In this document: piece by piece, positions 7,788-16,871 of the stretch
Layout of the letters: each line of letters starts with the position of its first letter
Numbering within the stretch: position 1 is the first letter of the stretch
NCBI GenBank assembly: GCA_964415195.1
Contig: CAYPYD010000001.1
Span: forward strand, 248,001 to 312,000
Direction of reading: 5' to 3'
DNA: 64,000 nt
Source: WTXA01 sp964415195
Lineage (GTDB): Bacteria > Bacillota > TC1
Position numbers and translations under genes: made by a program
Notes under the pieces: generated by a model
Databases searched by the model: none
Told to the model about the DNA's origin: nothing
Seen by the model: the letters and a program-made list of their open reading frames with translations, nothing else

Positions 7788-8567
7788 ATGGATGAGAAAC
7801 TAAAAAAACTAAAAAACTTCAACCTGATCATGGGCTTTTTTCACCTGATACAAGGTGTAGCTATGCTTTTTCTAGCAACAACTGTAATACAAAAAATAGC
7901 AGAATTCCAACCAACAATAACTCAGTTTTTCCTAGAATTCATTCCTGAAACACAAACGCTAGAAACATCAAGTAGAGAACTGTTTCAGCTACCATTTGGA
8001 ATACTTGTAGCTTCCTTCCTATTAATTTCAGCCTTGGCACATGGCATAATTTACCTAAATAGTGAAAAATACCTAAGTGACATTAGCAAGGGAATAAACA
8101 AATTCAGATGGTTTGAATATGCACTATCATCATCAATAATGATAGTCCTGATCAGCACACTATTTGGGATCTACGATATAGCCTCCTTGATTTTAATATT
8201 CATAGTCAATGCAACCATGAACCTATTTGGTCTTGTTATGGAACAATTAAATTCTGGAGCAGAAAAAAACAAAGTAAACTGGGGACCATTTGTTTGGGGT
8301 TCAGTTGCTGGAATAGCTCCTTGGATAGCTATCTTCCTATATATGTTCGGAACAGGAAATTTCGACATGGTACCTTGGTTCGTATGGGCAATAGTAGGAA
8401 CATACTTTGTAGCTTTTAATACTTTCCCAATCAATATGATCTTACAATACAAAAGAGTTGGTAAATGGAAAGATTACATGTATGGTGAAAGAACCTATAT
8501 AGTATTAAGCCTTGTTGCTAAATCACTTTTAGCCTGGTTAGTACTCTTTGGAGCAATGCAACCATAA
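7788..8567 (+). CDS. Heliorhodopsin
   Basis: Seven-helix retinal protein of the heliorhodopsin family (259 residues), which lies in the membrane with its N-terminus inside; members photocycle slowly and are thought to act as light sensors or regulators rather than ion pumps. Retinal Schiff-base Lys is K245 in SLVAKSLLAW. The counterion Glu is E110 in RWFEYALSSS, with Arg at 107. H19 and H85 match the two buried histidines known in the family. NATMNLFGLVME and GERTYIVLSL are further signatures. The start at 7788 is chosen because AAGGAG lies seven bases before it; an upstream in-frame ATG (7749) has none. No carotenoid or retinal synthesis gene is in the window. Confidence 0.95.
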   Translation: MDEKLKKLKNFNLIMGFFHLIQGVAMLFLATTVIQKIAEFQPTITQFFLEFIPETQTLETSSRELFQLPFGILVASFLLISALAHGIIYLNSEKYLSDISKGINKFRWFEYALSSSIMIVLISTLFGIYDIASLILIFIVNATMNLFGLVMEQLNSGAEKNKVNWGPFVWGSVAGIAPWIAIFLYMFGTGNFDMVPWFVWAIVGTYFVAFNTFPINMILQYKRVGKWKDYMYGERTYIVLSLVAKSLLAWLVLFGAMQP

Positions 8568-8608
8568 ATGAAGGATTAACATTTCAAAAATGAAAGAACA
8601 ATAAAAAA

Positions 8609-8640
8609 AGCACCTTTGCACAAAGCAAAGGTGCTTTCTC
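8609..8640. terminator. Bidirectional terminator between convergent genes
   Basis: Stem AGCACCTTTGC-ACAAA-GCAAAGGTGCT preceded by A7 and followed by TTCTC. It serves both the heliorhodopsin and the convergent zinc-ribbon gene. Confidence 0.8.
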
Positions 8641-8653
8641 ATTCATAATTAAA

Positions 8654-9148
8654 TTAAAAACTTATGTTCGGTTTATTTCTTTTCTCTTTGTCTATCTTCG
8701 AGAAAGGGATTACCAATTTGAATATTGCTGCCAAGGCAGGTATACCGAGGAGGTAAACTAAAGAAAACGGACCGGCTTCCGAGACTAAGGCAAGAAAACC
8801 AGCAATCAATAAAAACAAAATTGTAAATCTCAAATAACTACTCCAAAAAGCACTTTTATTCCATGACTGATAGTAATTACAATTTGCACATTTTCTTGGC
8901 TTGATCCAGTTATAGTTGCCTATTTCAGTCTTTTGCTTCACTTGTCTCAAATGTTTGCTTAACTCCTTATCAGCTGTCTTGTAGACAGACTGAGACATTT
9001 CCTGGGTAACATTCCTGAATTGCGCAATTTCCTTAGAGCCACTTCCCTTAATTTCCTGATTCGTGTAGTTGAACTGTCCGCAATGTTCGCAGTCAAAGGT
9101 TATATTAACTAAATGAGTGTGTGTGGTGGATACGATCTTTCTTCCCAT
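8654..9148 (-). CDS. Zinc-ribbon membrane protein of unknown function
   Basis: 164 residues. The N-terminal cytoplasmic part has two CxxC knuckles, CEHCGQFNY near residue 19 and CANCNYYQSW near 88, likely binding one zinc across a charged linker (KELSKHLRQVKQKTEIG). Two hydrophobic segments follow (about 107-125 and 130-148) and then a basic tail. GAGGTG precedes the ATG. The family is not recognised; bacterial proteins of this layout are often uncharacterised membrane zinc-ribbon proteins. It faces the heliorhodopsin across a shared terminator. Confidence 0.7.
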   Translation of the reverse strand: MGRKIVSTTHTHLVNITFDCEHCGQFNYTNQEIKGSGSKEIAQFRNVTQEMSQSVYKTADKELSKHLRQVKQKTEIGNYNWIKPRKCANCNYYQSWNKSAFWSSYLRFTILFLLIAGFLALVSEAGPFSLVYLLGIPALAAIFKLVIPFSKIDKEKRNKPNISF

Positions 9149-9312
9149 TTTTTTATCACCTCTTCATTAGTCGTCTTTGTGATTTCAGTATAGCACCGGC
9201 TAAAATATATTTCTACTAGTAGATAAAAGTGATATAATCAAATTATAAATAGCAAAAATAAATAAATAAATAATATTGGATATATTAGAATTTGAATGAA
9301 GGAGAACCGCTC

Positions 9313-10038
9313 ATGAATACAAATTCAACTCTAATTACCTATCTACTAGTATTAGTATCAGGATATTTAATAGGCTCCATTTCCTTTGCCCGCCTGATTT
9401 TCAAGAAAATGAGCCCGGATGAGGAACCCGCATTAATCATAACCCCAACCACAGACGAAAATGTGAAGTTCATATCCCACGCCATAGGAGCTACCAATGT
9501 AATGATCAGATACGGACCAAAGCTAGGCATGCTAGCAACTCTGCTGGACGTGCTCAAAGCCTTTTTACCTGTAATAATACTAAGATTAATATTTCCAAAT
9601 GAATATTTCCATCTTCTTTGTGCTGTTATGGTACTTATAGGTCACCTATGGCCTATTTGGTATCGTTTCAGCGGAGGAGGTGGAAATTCTTGCATTATGG
9701 GGATGTTATTGGCTATAAGTCCAGTTGGACTTCTTGTTTCTCATGGAATAGGCATGACAATCGGCAGATTTGCACCAGCCTTTAATTTCTTTGGAGGAGT
9801 AGTGTTTACAATACCTTGGTTTATCTGGAGAAACGGACTTTTTAGCTACGAAACACTATTTGCCATAACAATAACCCTACTCTACCTAGCCGGAGAGATA
9901 CCTGAAATAATTCAAATAAGCCGGCTGAAAAAACAAGGAATCTCAATAGATATGCTGTATGTCAAGAACCTTATGAAACACTCCAGTAAAAAGATAATAA
10001 AAAACGACGATATGGAAGATGGCAACCGACAAGTCTAG
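9313..10038 (+). CDS. PlsY-like acyltransferase homologue with altered motifs
   Basis: Multi-pass membrane protein (241 residues) homologous to PlsY, which uses acyl phosphate to acylate glycerol 3-phosphate. Seen: N-terminal GYLIGSISFARL, AIGATNVMIRYGPK (near 57; PlsY has GNIGATN), and GHLWPIWYRFSGGGG (near 110). In PlsY the last motif is FKGGKGVAT, so the lysines of the phosphate-binding loop are missing, and a 25-residue insertion precedes the first motif. It may act on another acceptor or be non-catalytic. The start at 9313 follows GGAGAACCGCTC. The next gene starts 12 bases after its stop, with an AGGAGG site between, indicating an operon. Confidence 0.8.
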   Translation: MNTNSTLITYLLVLVSGYLIGSISFARLIFKKMSPDEEPALIITPTTDENVKFISHAIGATNVMIRYGPKLGMLATLLDVLKAFLPVIILRLIFPNEYFHLLCAVMVLIGHLWPIWYRFSGGGGNSCIMGMLLAISPVGLLVSHGIGMTIGRFAPAFNFFGGVVFTIPWFIWRNGLFSYETLFAITITLLYLAGEIPEIIQISRLKKQGISIDMLYVKNLMKHSSKKIIKNDDMEDGNRQV

Positions 10039-10049
10039 GAGGATTTAAG

Positions 10050-12407
10050 ATGAAATATCTTAAAAAACTTAACAATAAAAAAATAGCATCCAAGGCAGGA
10101 GCCAAAGCCAATAATCTATACAACCTAAAAACAATGGGATTTAAAATACCCTTTACTTATGTTCTGCCATCATATATCCATGACCTATATTCAATCAATC
10201 CAGGAGTAACAAAAAAACTCCTAAATGATGATATTGAAAGACTCCCTAAAATCAAATATGCAGTCCGCTCCAGTGCTGATATTGAAGACGGAAAGACAAA
10301 ATCCTTCGCAGGTCAATTTAACAGCTATCTAGATATAACAGGTGTTGAAAATATAATTGAAACAGTAACTGCAGTCTTTGAAAGTGTGAATTCATCCCAG
10401 ATTGGTGAATATATTGCTGACAATAGAACAAATCAAAAAGATATAAAAATGTCAGTCATAGTTCAGGAAATGATTGAACCTATATATACAGGTGTTGCTT
10501 TTAGCAGAAATCCTCTGACAGGAATAAGAGAAATAATCGTAGAAGCCGTAAAAGGCAACGGGATCTCATTAATGCAGGATGGACTAACCCCTTACAGATG
10601 GGTCAGTCATAGCGGTAATTTTATCACGAAGGATGAAAGTGAAGAAATTCCTTTGTCAATTATAGAAAAAGTAGTCAATGAAACAAAAGCCATTGCCAAA
10701 AAATCGAAAATGGATGTGGACCTTGAATGGGTTTTTAACGGCAAGGTATTATACTGGGTACAAATGAGGAGCATAACTAGCCTTAAAGAAGTAAAGCTAT
10801 ACTCCAATAGAATCTCCAAGGAAATGATAGCAGGTTTAATAAAACCTCTTATTTGGTCTATTAACATACCGTTAATAAACAGCATCTGGATCAATATCCT
10901 CAAAGAACTGACTGGTCCAGTGGACCTAAAACCTGAAGACCTGGCCAAGTCCTTCTATTATAGAGCGTACTTCAACATGGGGCTTTTAGAAGAAGTCTTT
11001 GAAAAAGTTGGTATTCCTCCTGAGTCACTGGAAGTCATGTGGGGTTTTGCCCCAAGAGACAATAAAAAAATGTCCTTCAAACTAAATCTTAAAATGCTAC
11101 CACTGATTCCAAGGATAATAGCCTTTATTCATAATAAATGGAACATACCAAAAATTATGGACAAGAAACTCCCGGAACTTGAGGCATATTTTAAAAGAAT
11201 TAGTGATACGGAATTATCTAAAAAAGATTACCAGGAGATAATACAGGAGATTGAAGGCATATATGCCAGATTACAGGAAACAGCTTACTTTAATATTACA
11301 GCTCCCTTATCCTTAATGATTTATAGCTATATCTTCAGAAAACAGCTGGAAAAAACTGGTAATGATTTATCATCGATTGATATGAGAGATGACTTAGAAA
11401 AAACCAAACGTTTCGATCCTAGCTACAGGCTTGAAGAACTAAACAGAATCTATTCAAAAATGTCTCTTGATTTGAGAAATACAATAACACCGGAAAACTT
11501 AAATGATGATGGATGGGATAGTATAGAAGGAATCAAGGAATTCAAAAGCGTATATAAGCAACTTATACAGGAATTTGGTCACTTAAGTGACAATGGTAAT
11601 GATTTTTCTTTAATAACCTGGAAAGAAGAACCAGAAAAAATCCTAGAGCTTATTAAGAATTTCGACTCAGGGAAGGACATCGGTCAAAAACACTATGAAC
11701 TGACAATAGATAATGTGCTACCGAAAAAAATATTCAAACGCAAGCTCATGAAATCCATGTATGAACGTTCCAGAAAATTTTCCGGATACAGGGATTATGT
11801 AAGCTATATCTATACCTTAGGTTATGGTTTGTTCAGACCTCGTTTTCTATCACTTGGAAGGCTTCTTGTTGAAAGGCACCAGCTTCAAAGTGCCGAAGAT
11901 ATTTTCTTTCTGAATTACGATGAAATAAAGAAATATATCAACAATGACACGGGTCCAGAGAATATTAAGGAAATTATCTTAAAAAGAAAAGATGATATGG
12001 AAGGATCAAAGAACTACATTCTACCAGAATTTATCTATGGTGATAAATTACCGGCTCCAGAAGTACCTTGTTTGAATAAATTAAATGGAGTACCTACATC
12101 AGGAGGATACTGTACAGGAGTTGTGAAGGTTATAAATGGTATGGTGGATTTTTGTAAAGTGAAAGAAGGGGATATTATAGTAATACCCCACTCTGATGTA
12201 AGCTGGACTCCTTTGTTCAAGAAAGCCATTGGGGTAATAGCCGAATCGGGAGGTATGCTTTCTCATAGTTCCATAGTAGCAAGAGAGTATGGTATACCAG
12301 CAGTGGTATCAGTATTAGGAGCCATGCAGCTTGAAGATGGAACAATTGTAAGAATTGATGGTTATAAGGGTGAAATTTCTATACTTGAAGAGGAGATAGG
12401 GATATGA
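10050..12407 (+). CDS. PEP-synthase-like/rifampin-phosphotransferase-like enzyme
   Basis: 785-residue dikinase-type protein. The N-terminal ATP-grasp (about 1-255) shows YAVRSSADIEDGKTKSFAGQ, QEMIEPIYTGVAFSRNP and DLEWVFNGKVLYWVQMR. A long middle region (about 260-680) follows. The C-terminal swivelling domain carries the phosphorylated His in GGMLSHSSIVAREYG (near 739). The PEP/pyruvate TIM barrel of true PEP synthase is absent; the order ATP-grasp, middle, His domain at about 800 residues is that of rifampin phosphotransferase-type enzymes, which pass phosphate from ATP to a small molecule. Its stop overlaps the next start (ATGA). With a PlsY homologue before and an ABC exporter-like pair after, it may phosphorylate a lipid-like or antibiotic substrate (inference). 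Confidence 0.8.
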   Translation: MKYLKKLNNKKIASKAGAKANNLYNLKTMGFKIPFTYVLPSYIHDLYSINPGVTKKLLNDDIERLPKIKYAVRSSADIEDGKTKSFAGQFNSYLDITGVENIIETVTAVFESVNSSQIGEYIADNRTNQKDIKMSVIVQEMIEPIYTGVAFSRNPLTGIREIIVEAVKGNGISLMQDGLTPYRWVSHSGNFITKDESEEIPLSIIEKVVNETKAIAKKSKMDVDLEWVFNGKVLYWVQMRSITSLKEVKLYSNRISKEMIAGLIKPLIWSINIPLINSIWINILKELTGPVDLKPEDLAKSFYYRAYFNMGLLEEVFEKVGIPPESLEVMWGFAPRDNKKMSFKLNLKMLPLIPRIIAFIHNKWNIPKIMDKKLPELEAYFKRISDTELSKKDYQEIIQEIEGIYARLQETAYFNITAPLSLMIYSYIFRKQLEKTGNDLSSIDMRDDLEKTKRFDPSYRLEELNRIYSKMSLDLRNTITPENLNDDGWDSIEGIKEFKSVYKQLIQEFGHLSDNGNDFSLITWKEEPEKILELIKNFDSGKDIGQKHYELTIDNVLPKKIFKRKLMKSMYERSRKFSGYRDYVSYIYTLGYGLFRPRFLSLGRLLVERHQLQSAEDIFFLNYDEIKKYINNDTGPENIKEIILKRKDDMEGSKNYILPEFIYGDKLPAPEVPCLNKLNGVPTSGGYCTGVVKVINGMVDFCKVKEGDIIVIPHSDVSWTPLFKKAIGVIAESGGMLSHSSIVAREYGIPAVVSVLGAMQLEDGTIVRIDGYKGEISILEEEIGI

Positions 12408-13150
12408 TCTTAAAAGTTGAAAACCTGTCTAAGGACTATCTGGCAGGGAAAAATCTTGTAAGTGCCTTAAAAGACATAAATCTAGAAATAGAAAAAGGAG
12501 ATTTTATAGGTATAATGGGTCCTTCAGGAAGTGGGAAATCTACACTCCTATATCTATTAGGAGGACTTGATAAGCCAACAAATGGAGACATAGTACTAGA
12601 TGGGGAGAATATTGCTTCCTTCAGCGACTATAGTGCAACTCTGGTTAGAAGAAGAAACATCGGTTTTGTATTTCAGTTCTTTAATCTTCTACCTACCTTG
12701 ACTGCTGAAGAAAATATTATGCTACCCTTGATAATAGATGGAAAAAATCCTAAGAAATATAGGGAACGTCTAGAACTGATTCTAGATAAGACAGGTCTTT
12801 TGCAAAGAAGAAACCACAAACCGGATCAGCTTTCCGGAGGGGAACAACAGCGTGTTGCCCTGGCTAGGGCTCTGATAACAGAACCTGCCATAATACTTGC
12901 CGATGAACCTACTGGAAATCTTGACAGTAAGACAAGTGTTTCCATAATGAGCCTACTTAAGGAAGCCTCAGTTTTGTTCAATCAGACAATTGTTATGGTT
13001 ACCCATGATCCAAGAGCGGCAGCTTATGCTGACCGGCTTGTTTTTCTTCGTGATGGAGAAATTACAGAACAAAGTAAATTTGCTGAAGATGCTGACCTTA
13101 ATGAAAGACTCCACGATGTATTAATTGCTCAGGAAAGATTGGGTTACTGA
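12404..13150 (+). CDS. ABC transporter ATP-binding protein, MacB/LolD type
   Basis: 248-residue nucleotide-binding subunit. Walker A is GPSGSGKST (near 38), the Q-loop FVFQFFNLLPTLTAEENI, signature LSGGEQQRVALARAL (near 145), Walker B IILADEPTGNLD and switch His in VTHDP. The Q-loop and signature wording is that of the MacB/LolD family, which power FtsX-like permeases in mechanotransmission rather than classical transport. The permease follows immediately. Confidence 0.92.
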   Translation: MILKVENLSKDYLAGKNLVSALKDINLEIEKGDFIGIMGPSGSGKSTLLYLLGGLDKPTNGDIVLDGENIASFSDYSATLVRRRNIGFVFQFFNLLPTLTAEENIMLPLIIDGKNPKKYRERLELILDKTGLLQRRNHKPDQLSGGEQQRVALARALITEPAIILADEPTGNLDSKTSVSIMSLLKEASVLFNQTIVMVTHDPRAAAYADRLVFLRDGEITEQSKFAEDADLNERLHDVLIAQERLGY

Positions 13151-13151
13151 T

Positions 13152-15731
13152 ATGAAACTTACTAGATTAATTACATTCAGATCCTTAAACACTAGAAGAC
13201 TGCGGAGTTTTTTGACTATTTTTGGAATAGTCCTAGGGGTTGCCGGAATGTATTCAATCAATGCAGCTAATGAGAGTGCCTATCTTTCAATTACCCGTTT
13301 ATTTGAAGGTACATCAGGAAGTGTAAGCCTGGAGGTAAAAAGCTCCGCCACAGGAGGAGTTATTCCTTTATCCTATCTTGATAGCATTTCTGAAATTGAA
13401 GGTGTTGAGGTGGCCACTCCTGTTATAAAGATGCCTGCTGTTATTTCAGGTGAGAAAGTTGGGGGTATCGACCTTAATTTCTTCGGTACCGGTGCAGGTG
13501 GCTTCATGGTATACGGTGTTGATATAGTTAGAGATAGGGAGATTAGAGAATATAAGTTAACTGAAGGTAGTTTTCTTCAACCGAATAAGTTGATTAAAGA
13601 AATTGTTCTGGTTGAAGACTATGCATTGGAAAACGATATTCAAGTAGGAGATACTTTACCTGTAGTTACTTCCTATGGTCCTATAGATCTTCAAGTAAGT
13701 GGTTTGATTTCAAAAGAGGGACCTGGGCTTATCAACTTTGGCAAGATAGGTTTTATGAATATTGAAGAAGTTCAGTCCATTGCTAAAAGAGAGAATGAGG
13801 CTGACCAGATTGACATAGCAGTACTTGGGGTCAAAGAAAATCAGAATGCAATTAAAGATACCAAGGATCGTATAGAAAAAATATTAGAAGAGGGTGACGT
13901 TGTTCTTTATCCTGATAATCAGGGAGATCGAATGACAAGTATGCTGGGTGGTTATCAGATTGGCTTGAATTTTATGGCAGGAATTGCTCTTTTTGTTGGA
14001 GCCTTTCTAATATATAATGCCTTTTCTATGACTATAGTTGAAAGAACAAGAGAAATTGGTCTTTTACGCTCTATAGGAATGTCCTCCTTGCAGGTAGTCT
14101 GGCAGGTAATTGTTGAAGGTCTGCTTTCAGGGATTGCAGGAGGTATTCTGGGAGTGCTTCTAGGTATAGTACTTTCCCGTGGTCTTGCTGGTTTTATGTC
14201 AGGGTTCCTGGGATATGATATTGATTTTTCGAACATCCCTTTTAACATACTTTTAGCTAGCAGTTTGCTGGGAGTAGTGGTGGCCTTGCTGGCCTCTGTT
14301 CTACCAGCCATAAAGGCGGGTCGTATTTCACCACTTGAAGCCTTAAGGATAAGAGGTATGGCTGATGAAGGTTTTCTAACCAGATATGGCTGGTTGTTCG
14401 GTATTGGTCTACTTGTGGTTTCTACCTGGATTCTAATTTTTAATCCTTTTCCATATGACGTACAATTCAGGTTAGGTAGTTTTACTGTATTTGCCCTGTT
14501 TCTAGGAGCTACTTTAATAATTCCGGTAACTATCAGATTTTGGCAAGTGATTAGTAGATACCCAATAAAAATAATATTCTCCAAACTCGGGGAATTTGGT
14601 ATTAGAAACATTGAAAGAGCCAAAAAAAGAACAATGCTTACCTGTGCTTCAATAATGATTGGAGTTTCTATGATTGTGGTCATTCAGGGAATTACTGGGG
14701 CTTTTACTAAGGATCTTTATGACTGGATGGACTCATATATCGGAGGGGATATATTTGTTAGTGCAGCAGTACCAATGGAAGAAAGCTTGAAAGATAAACT
14801 TGAAGCAGTAGATGGAGTTAGTGTTGCTGCGCCTATGAGATATATTGATATTAAATGGGTCAAGGATGATGGCATGGAGGAGAAACTTTCCTACCTTGCT
14901 GTGGATGTTGATTCCTATAGTGATATCACAGGATTTGTTTTTAATGATTCAAAGGATGATACCAAGGTAGTTATTAATAGGCTGGCTGATGAGCAGTCAA
15001 TATTTATCTCAAGTGTAATATCAGAGAAGTATGGCTTACTAAAGGGTGACAGTATGGCTATACAGACTCTTGACGGGGTGAAGGATTTTAAGATTGCTTC
15101 GGTGATTCTAGATTTCTATAACCAGGGGCTGGTGGTTACTGGTAACTGGCAGGATTTAAATAAATATTTTTCAATAACTGATGCCAATACCTTTCTGGTC
15201 AAGGTAGATTCCGGGGCGGAGATAGATGAAGTTATCAGTAGCATTAATACTGATTACAAAGAGGAGTATCAACTGATAACAGAGTCTAACAGTGACTTGA
15301 AGATGAGGGCAATAAATCTTATGAACCAGGCTTTTAGTATGTTTGATGTTTTGGGTCTTATTGCTGTTTCCATTGCTGCCTTAGGTGTGATGAATACTCT
15401 CTTTATGAATGTTTCTGAAAGAACTAGAGAAATTGCCATGTTAAGAAGTATAGGGATGGCACGTTTCCAGGTTATTAAGATCATTTTGGCTGAGGCTATG
15501 TTTCTTGGTATTATTGGTGGAATTCTAGGTATAGGCTTTGGGCTTGTGCTAACTAGGATTATTCTACTTTCCATGGGTGCCATGTCAGGTTATGCTCTTG
15601 ATTTTGTCTTTCCTGTTAATGCGGTTTGGATTGGTATTGTTATTGCTATTGTAATGTCACAGGTAGCGGCTCTCTTGCCTGCTATAAAGGCAGCCAGGAC
15701 ACCTATGCTTGATGCTATAAGGTATGAGTAG
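13152..15731 (+). CDS. FtsX/MacB-like ABC permease with two FtsX domains
   Basis: 859-residue partner of the preceding ATPase. N-terminal anchor (TFRSLNTRRLRSFLTIFG, the usual MacB amphipathic/TM1 start), then an extracytoplasmic PCD domain to about 260, then three helices forming the first FtsX domain (ERTREIGLLRSIGMSSLQV near 300). A second set repeats this layout: an anchor near 485, a soluble domain, and FtsX helices with SERTREIAMLRSIGMARFQV near 755. Such duplicated permeases act in lipoprotein or peptide export, or envelope stress. The start at 13152 just follows the ATPase stop. Codon use is much richer in T and G than in the operon's first genes. Confidence 0.9.
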   Translation: MKLTRLITFRSLNTRRLRSFLTIFGIVLGVAGMYSINAANESAYLSITRLFEGTSGSVSLEVKSSATGGVIPLSYLDSISEIEGVEVATPVIKMPAVISGEKVGGIDLNFFGTGAGGFMVYGVDIVRDREIREYKLTEGSFLQPNKLIKEIVLVEDYALENDIQVGDTLPVVTSYGPIDLQVSGLISKEGPGLINFGKIGFMNIEEVQSIAKRENEADQIDIAVLGVKENQNAIKDTKDRIEKILEEGDVVLYPDNQGDRMTSMLGGYQIGLNFMAGIALFVGAFLIYNAFSMTIVERTREIGLLRSIGMSSLQVVWQVIVEGLLSGIAGGILGVLLGIVLSRGLAGFMSGFLGYDIDFSNIPFNILLASSLLGVVVALLASVLPAIKAGRISPLEALRIRGMADEGFLTRYGWLFGIGLLVVSTWILIFNPFPYDVQFRLGSFTVFALFLGATLIIPVTIRFWQVISRYPIKIIFSKLGEFGIRNIERAKKRTMLTCASIMIGVSMIVVIQGITGAFTKDLYDWMDSYIGGDIFVSAAVPMEESLKDKLEAVDGVSVAAPMRYIDIKWVKDDGMEEKLSYLAVDVDSYSDITGFVFNDSKDDTKVVINRLADEQSIFISSVISEKYGLLKGDSMAIQTLDGVKDFKIASVILDFYNQGLVVTGNWQDLNKYFSITDANTFLVKVDSGAEIDEVISSINTDYKEEYQLITESNSDLKMRAINLMNQAFSMFDVLGLIAVSIAALGVMNTLFMNVSERTREIAMLRSIGMARFQVIKIILAEAMFLGIIGGILGIGFGLVLTRIILLSMGAMSGYALDFVFPVNAVWIGIVIAIVMSQVAALLPAIKAARTPMLDAIRYE

Positions 15732-15746
15732 AGAAGGTGATTTATT

Positions 15747-16430
15747 ATGAAGGAAGAATTTAGAAATGATAGTGATGTCATGGTTTTTTCACCACTTAGG
15801 CGACTTGGTTATGGACTAGGCTCGATGGTCCTTATTATGCTGGTATTGATTGGGGCGATTCTTATTTTTGTTTCTTTTGGCAAGGGGCCTAGTTTTAATA
15901 GAGCATTGGCAGGGCATATAATTACAGTTGCAGTGTTGTTTTTGTTCTGGAAATCCCTTGGTGAAAAAAATCCAGTTCATAGTACCTGGATGGCAGTTTT
16001 TGCTGGTATGGGTACCTGGATGGTTACTGGTGAAATTGCTGTTCATTTTGGTTTTGCCAAGATAGAAGGTATGGAGGGTCAGGTCTTATTGTTTTTTCTG
16101 ACAGCTATTAGTATTATACTTTGGATCAAGGGAATAATTACCTGGCCGGTAAAGGTTTTCTTGACCTCCTATTTGTTGAACTGGTGGGGGCATGCTCTCC
16201 TGCTGGGACAGAGATATCTGGAGGATGTATATAGTATTCAGATTTTCGGTATAACATACTTTTTGACTGGGGTAGTTTGTATTTTGGCTTTTTTCGCAAT
16301 AATTATATATATAACTATTAAACCAACTAGAAAGTCTAGATTAATATTTCTTGGCCTTTGGCTGTATGCCTTGTTGGTTACCGGGATTGAGGGTATTACT
16401 AGTATAACTGAAAAATTTTTCGGTCACTGA
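15747..16430 (+). CDS. Multi-pass membrane protein of unknown function
   Basis: 227 residues with about seven hydrophobic segments (starting near residues 15, 48, 72, 105, 130, 168 and 195). Histidines occur in helix-border positions (GEIAVHFGFAK, NWWGHALLLGQRY), which would suit heme or metal binding but do not prove it. The gene begins 15 bases after the permease stop with a GGTGAT site, and is followed by three heme- or oxygen-related genes. I do not recognise the family. Confidence 0.75.
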   Translation: MKEEFRNDSDVMVFSPLRRLGYGLGSMVLIMLVLIGAILIFVSFGKGPSFNRALAGHIITVAVLFLFWKSLGEKNPVHSTWMAVFAGMGTWMVTGEIAVHFGFAKIEGMEGQVLLFFLTAISIILWIKGIITWPVKVFLTSYLLNWWGHALLLGQRYLEDVYSIQIFGITYFLTGVVCILAFFAIIIYITIKPTRKSRLIFLGLWLYALLVTGIEGITSITEKFFGH

Positions 16431-16521
16431 TCTGGTTTGCATATCTATAAAAATATACATAATTGTATTGATGACAGATATGTGTTAGAATATTGATATT
16501 TATATGGGAGGGGAGACAAAT

Positions 16522-16854
16522 ATGAAACTTAAATTATTAATTATTCTTACAATCATTGTCTTATCCTTTGTTATATTTGTAGGTTGTTCAAAAACGGATA
16601 ATAGTGCTGGTAAGGGTGAAGAAATGGTACTTACCCTTGAAGAACTTGCTCATTATGACGGTAAGGATGGTAGGAAAGCTTATGTGGCAGTTGATGGAAT
16701 CATCTATGACATGACAGATTCTGCTCCATGGATGCAAGGAATGCATAACGGCTTCCAGGCTGGTAGGGACTTGACGGAAGCTATTAAGAAAGAATCTCCA
16801 CATGGGGTTAGTAAACTATCCAATGTGCCAAGAGTTGGGAAACTAGCAGAATAA
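16522..16854 (+). CDS. Cytochrome b5-like heme-binding lipoprotein
   Basis: 110-residue lipoprotein exposed on the outer face of the membrane. The signal peptide ends in the lipobox FVGC, with Cys near 22. The remainder is a compact cytochrome b5-like domain (about 35-105): LTLEELAHYDGKDGRKAYVA, then IIYDMTDSAPWM, MHNGFQAGRDLT and ESPHG. The two histidines of the last two motifs are the expected axial heme ligands. GGGAGGGG precedes the chosen ATG by about 10 bases; an upstream in-frame ATG overlaps that site. The His-rich membrane gene follows 17 bases downstream, so an electron-transfer pair is likely. Confidence 0.88.
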   Translation: MKLKLLIILTIIVLSFVIFVGCSKTDNSAGKGEEMVLTLEELAHYDGKDGRKAYVAVDGIIYDMTDSAPWMQGMHNGFQAGRDLTEAIKKESPHGVSKLSNVPRVGKLAE

Positions 16855-16871
16855 ATCAAGGGAGGCTTTTT

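Noticed and set aside
13955..14683. 242-residue reverse-strand open frame
   Set aside because: It lies wholly inside the FtsX-type permease gene and reads as low-complexity antisense sequence rich in P, I and S, with no ribosome binding site.
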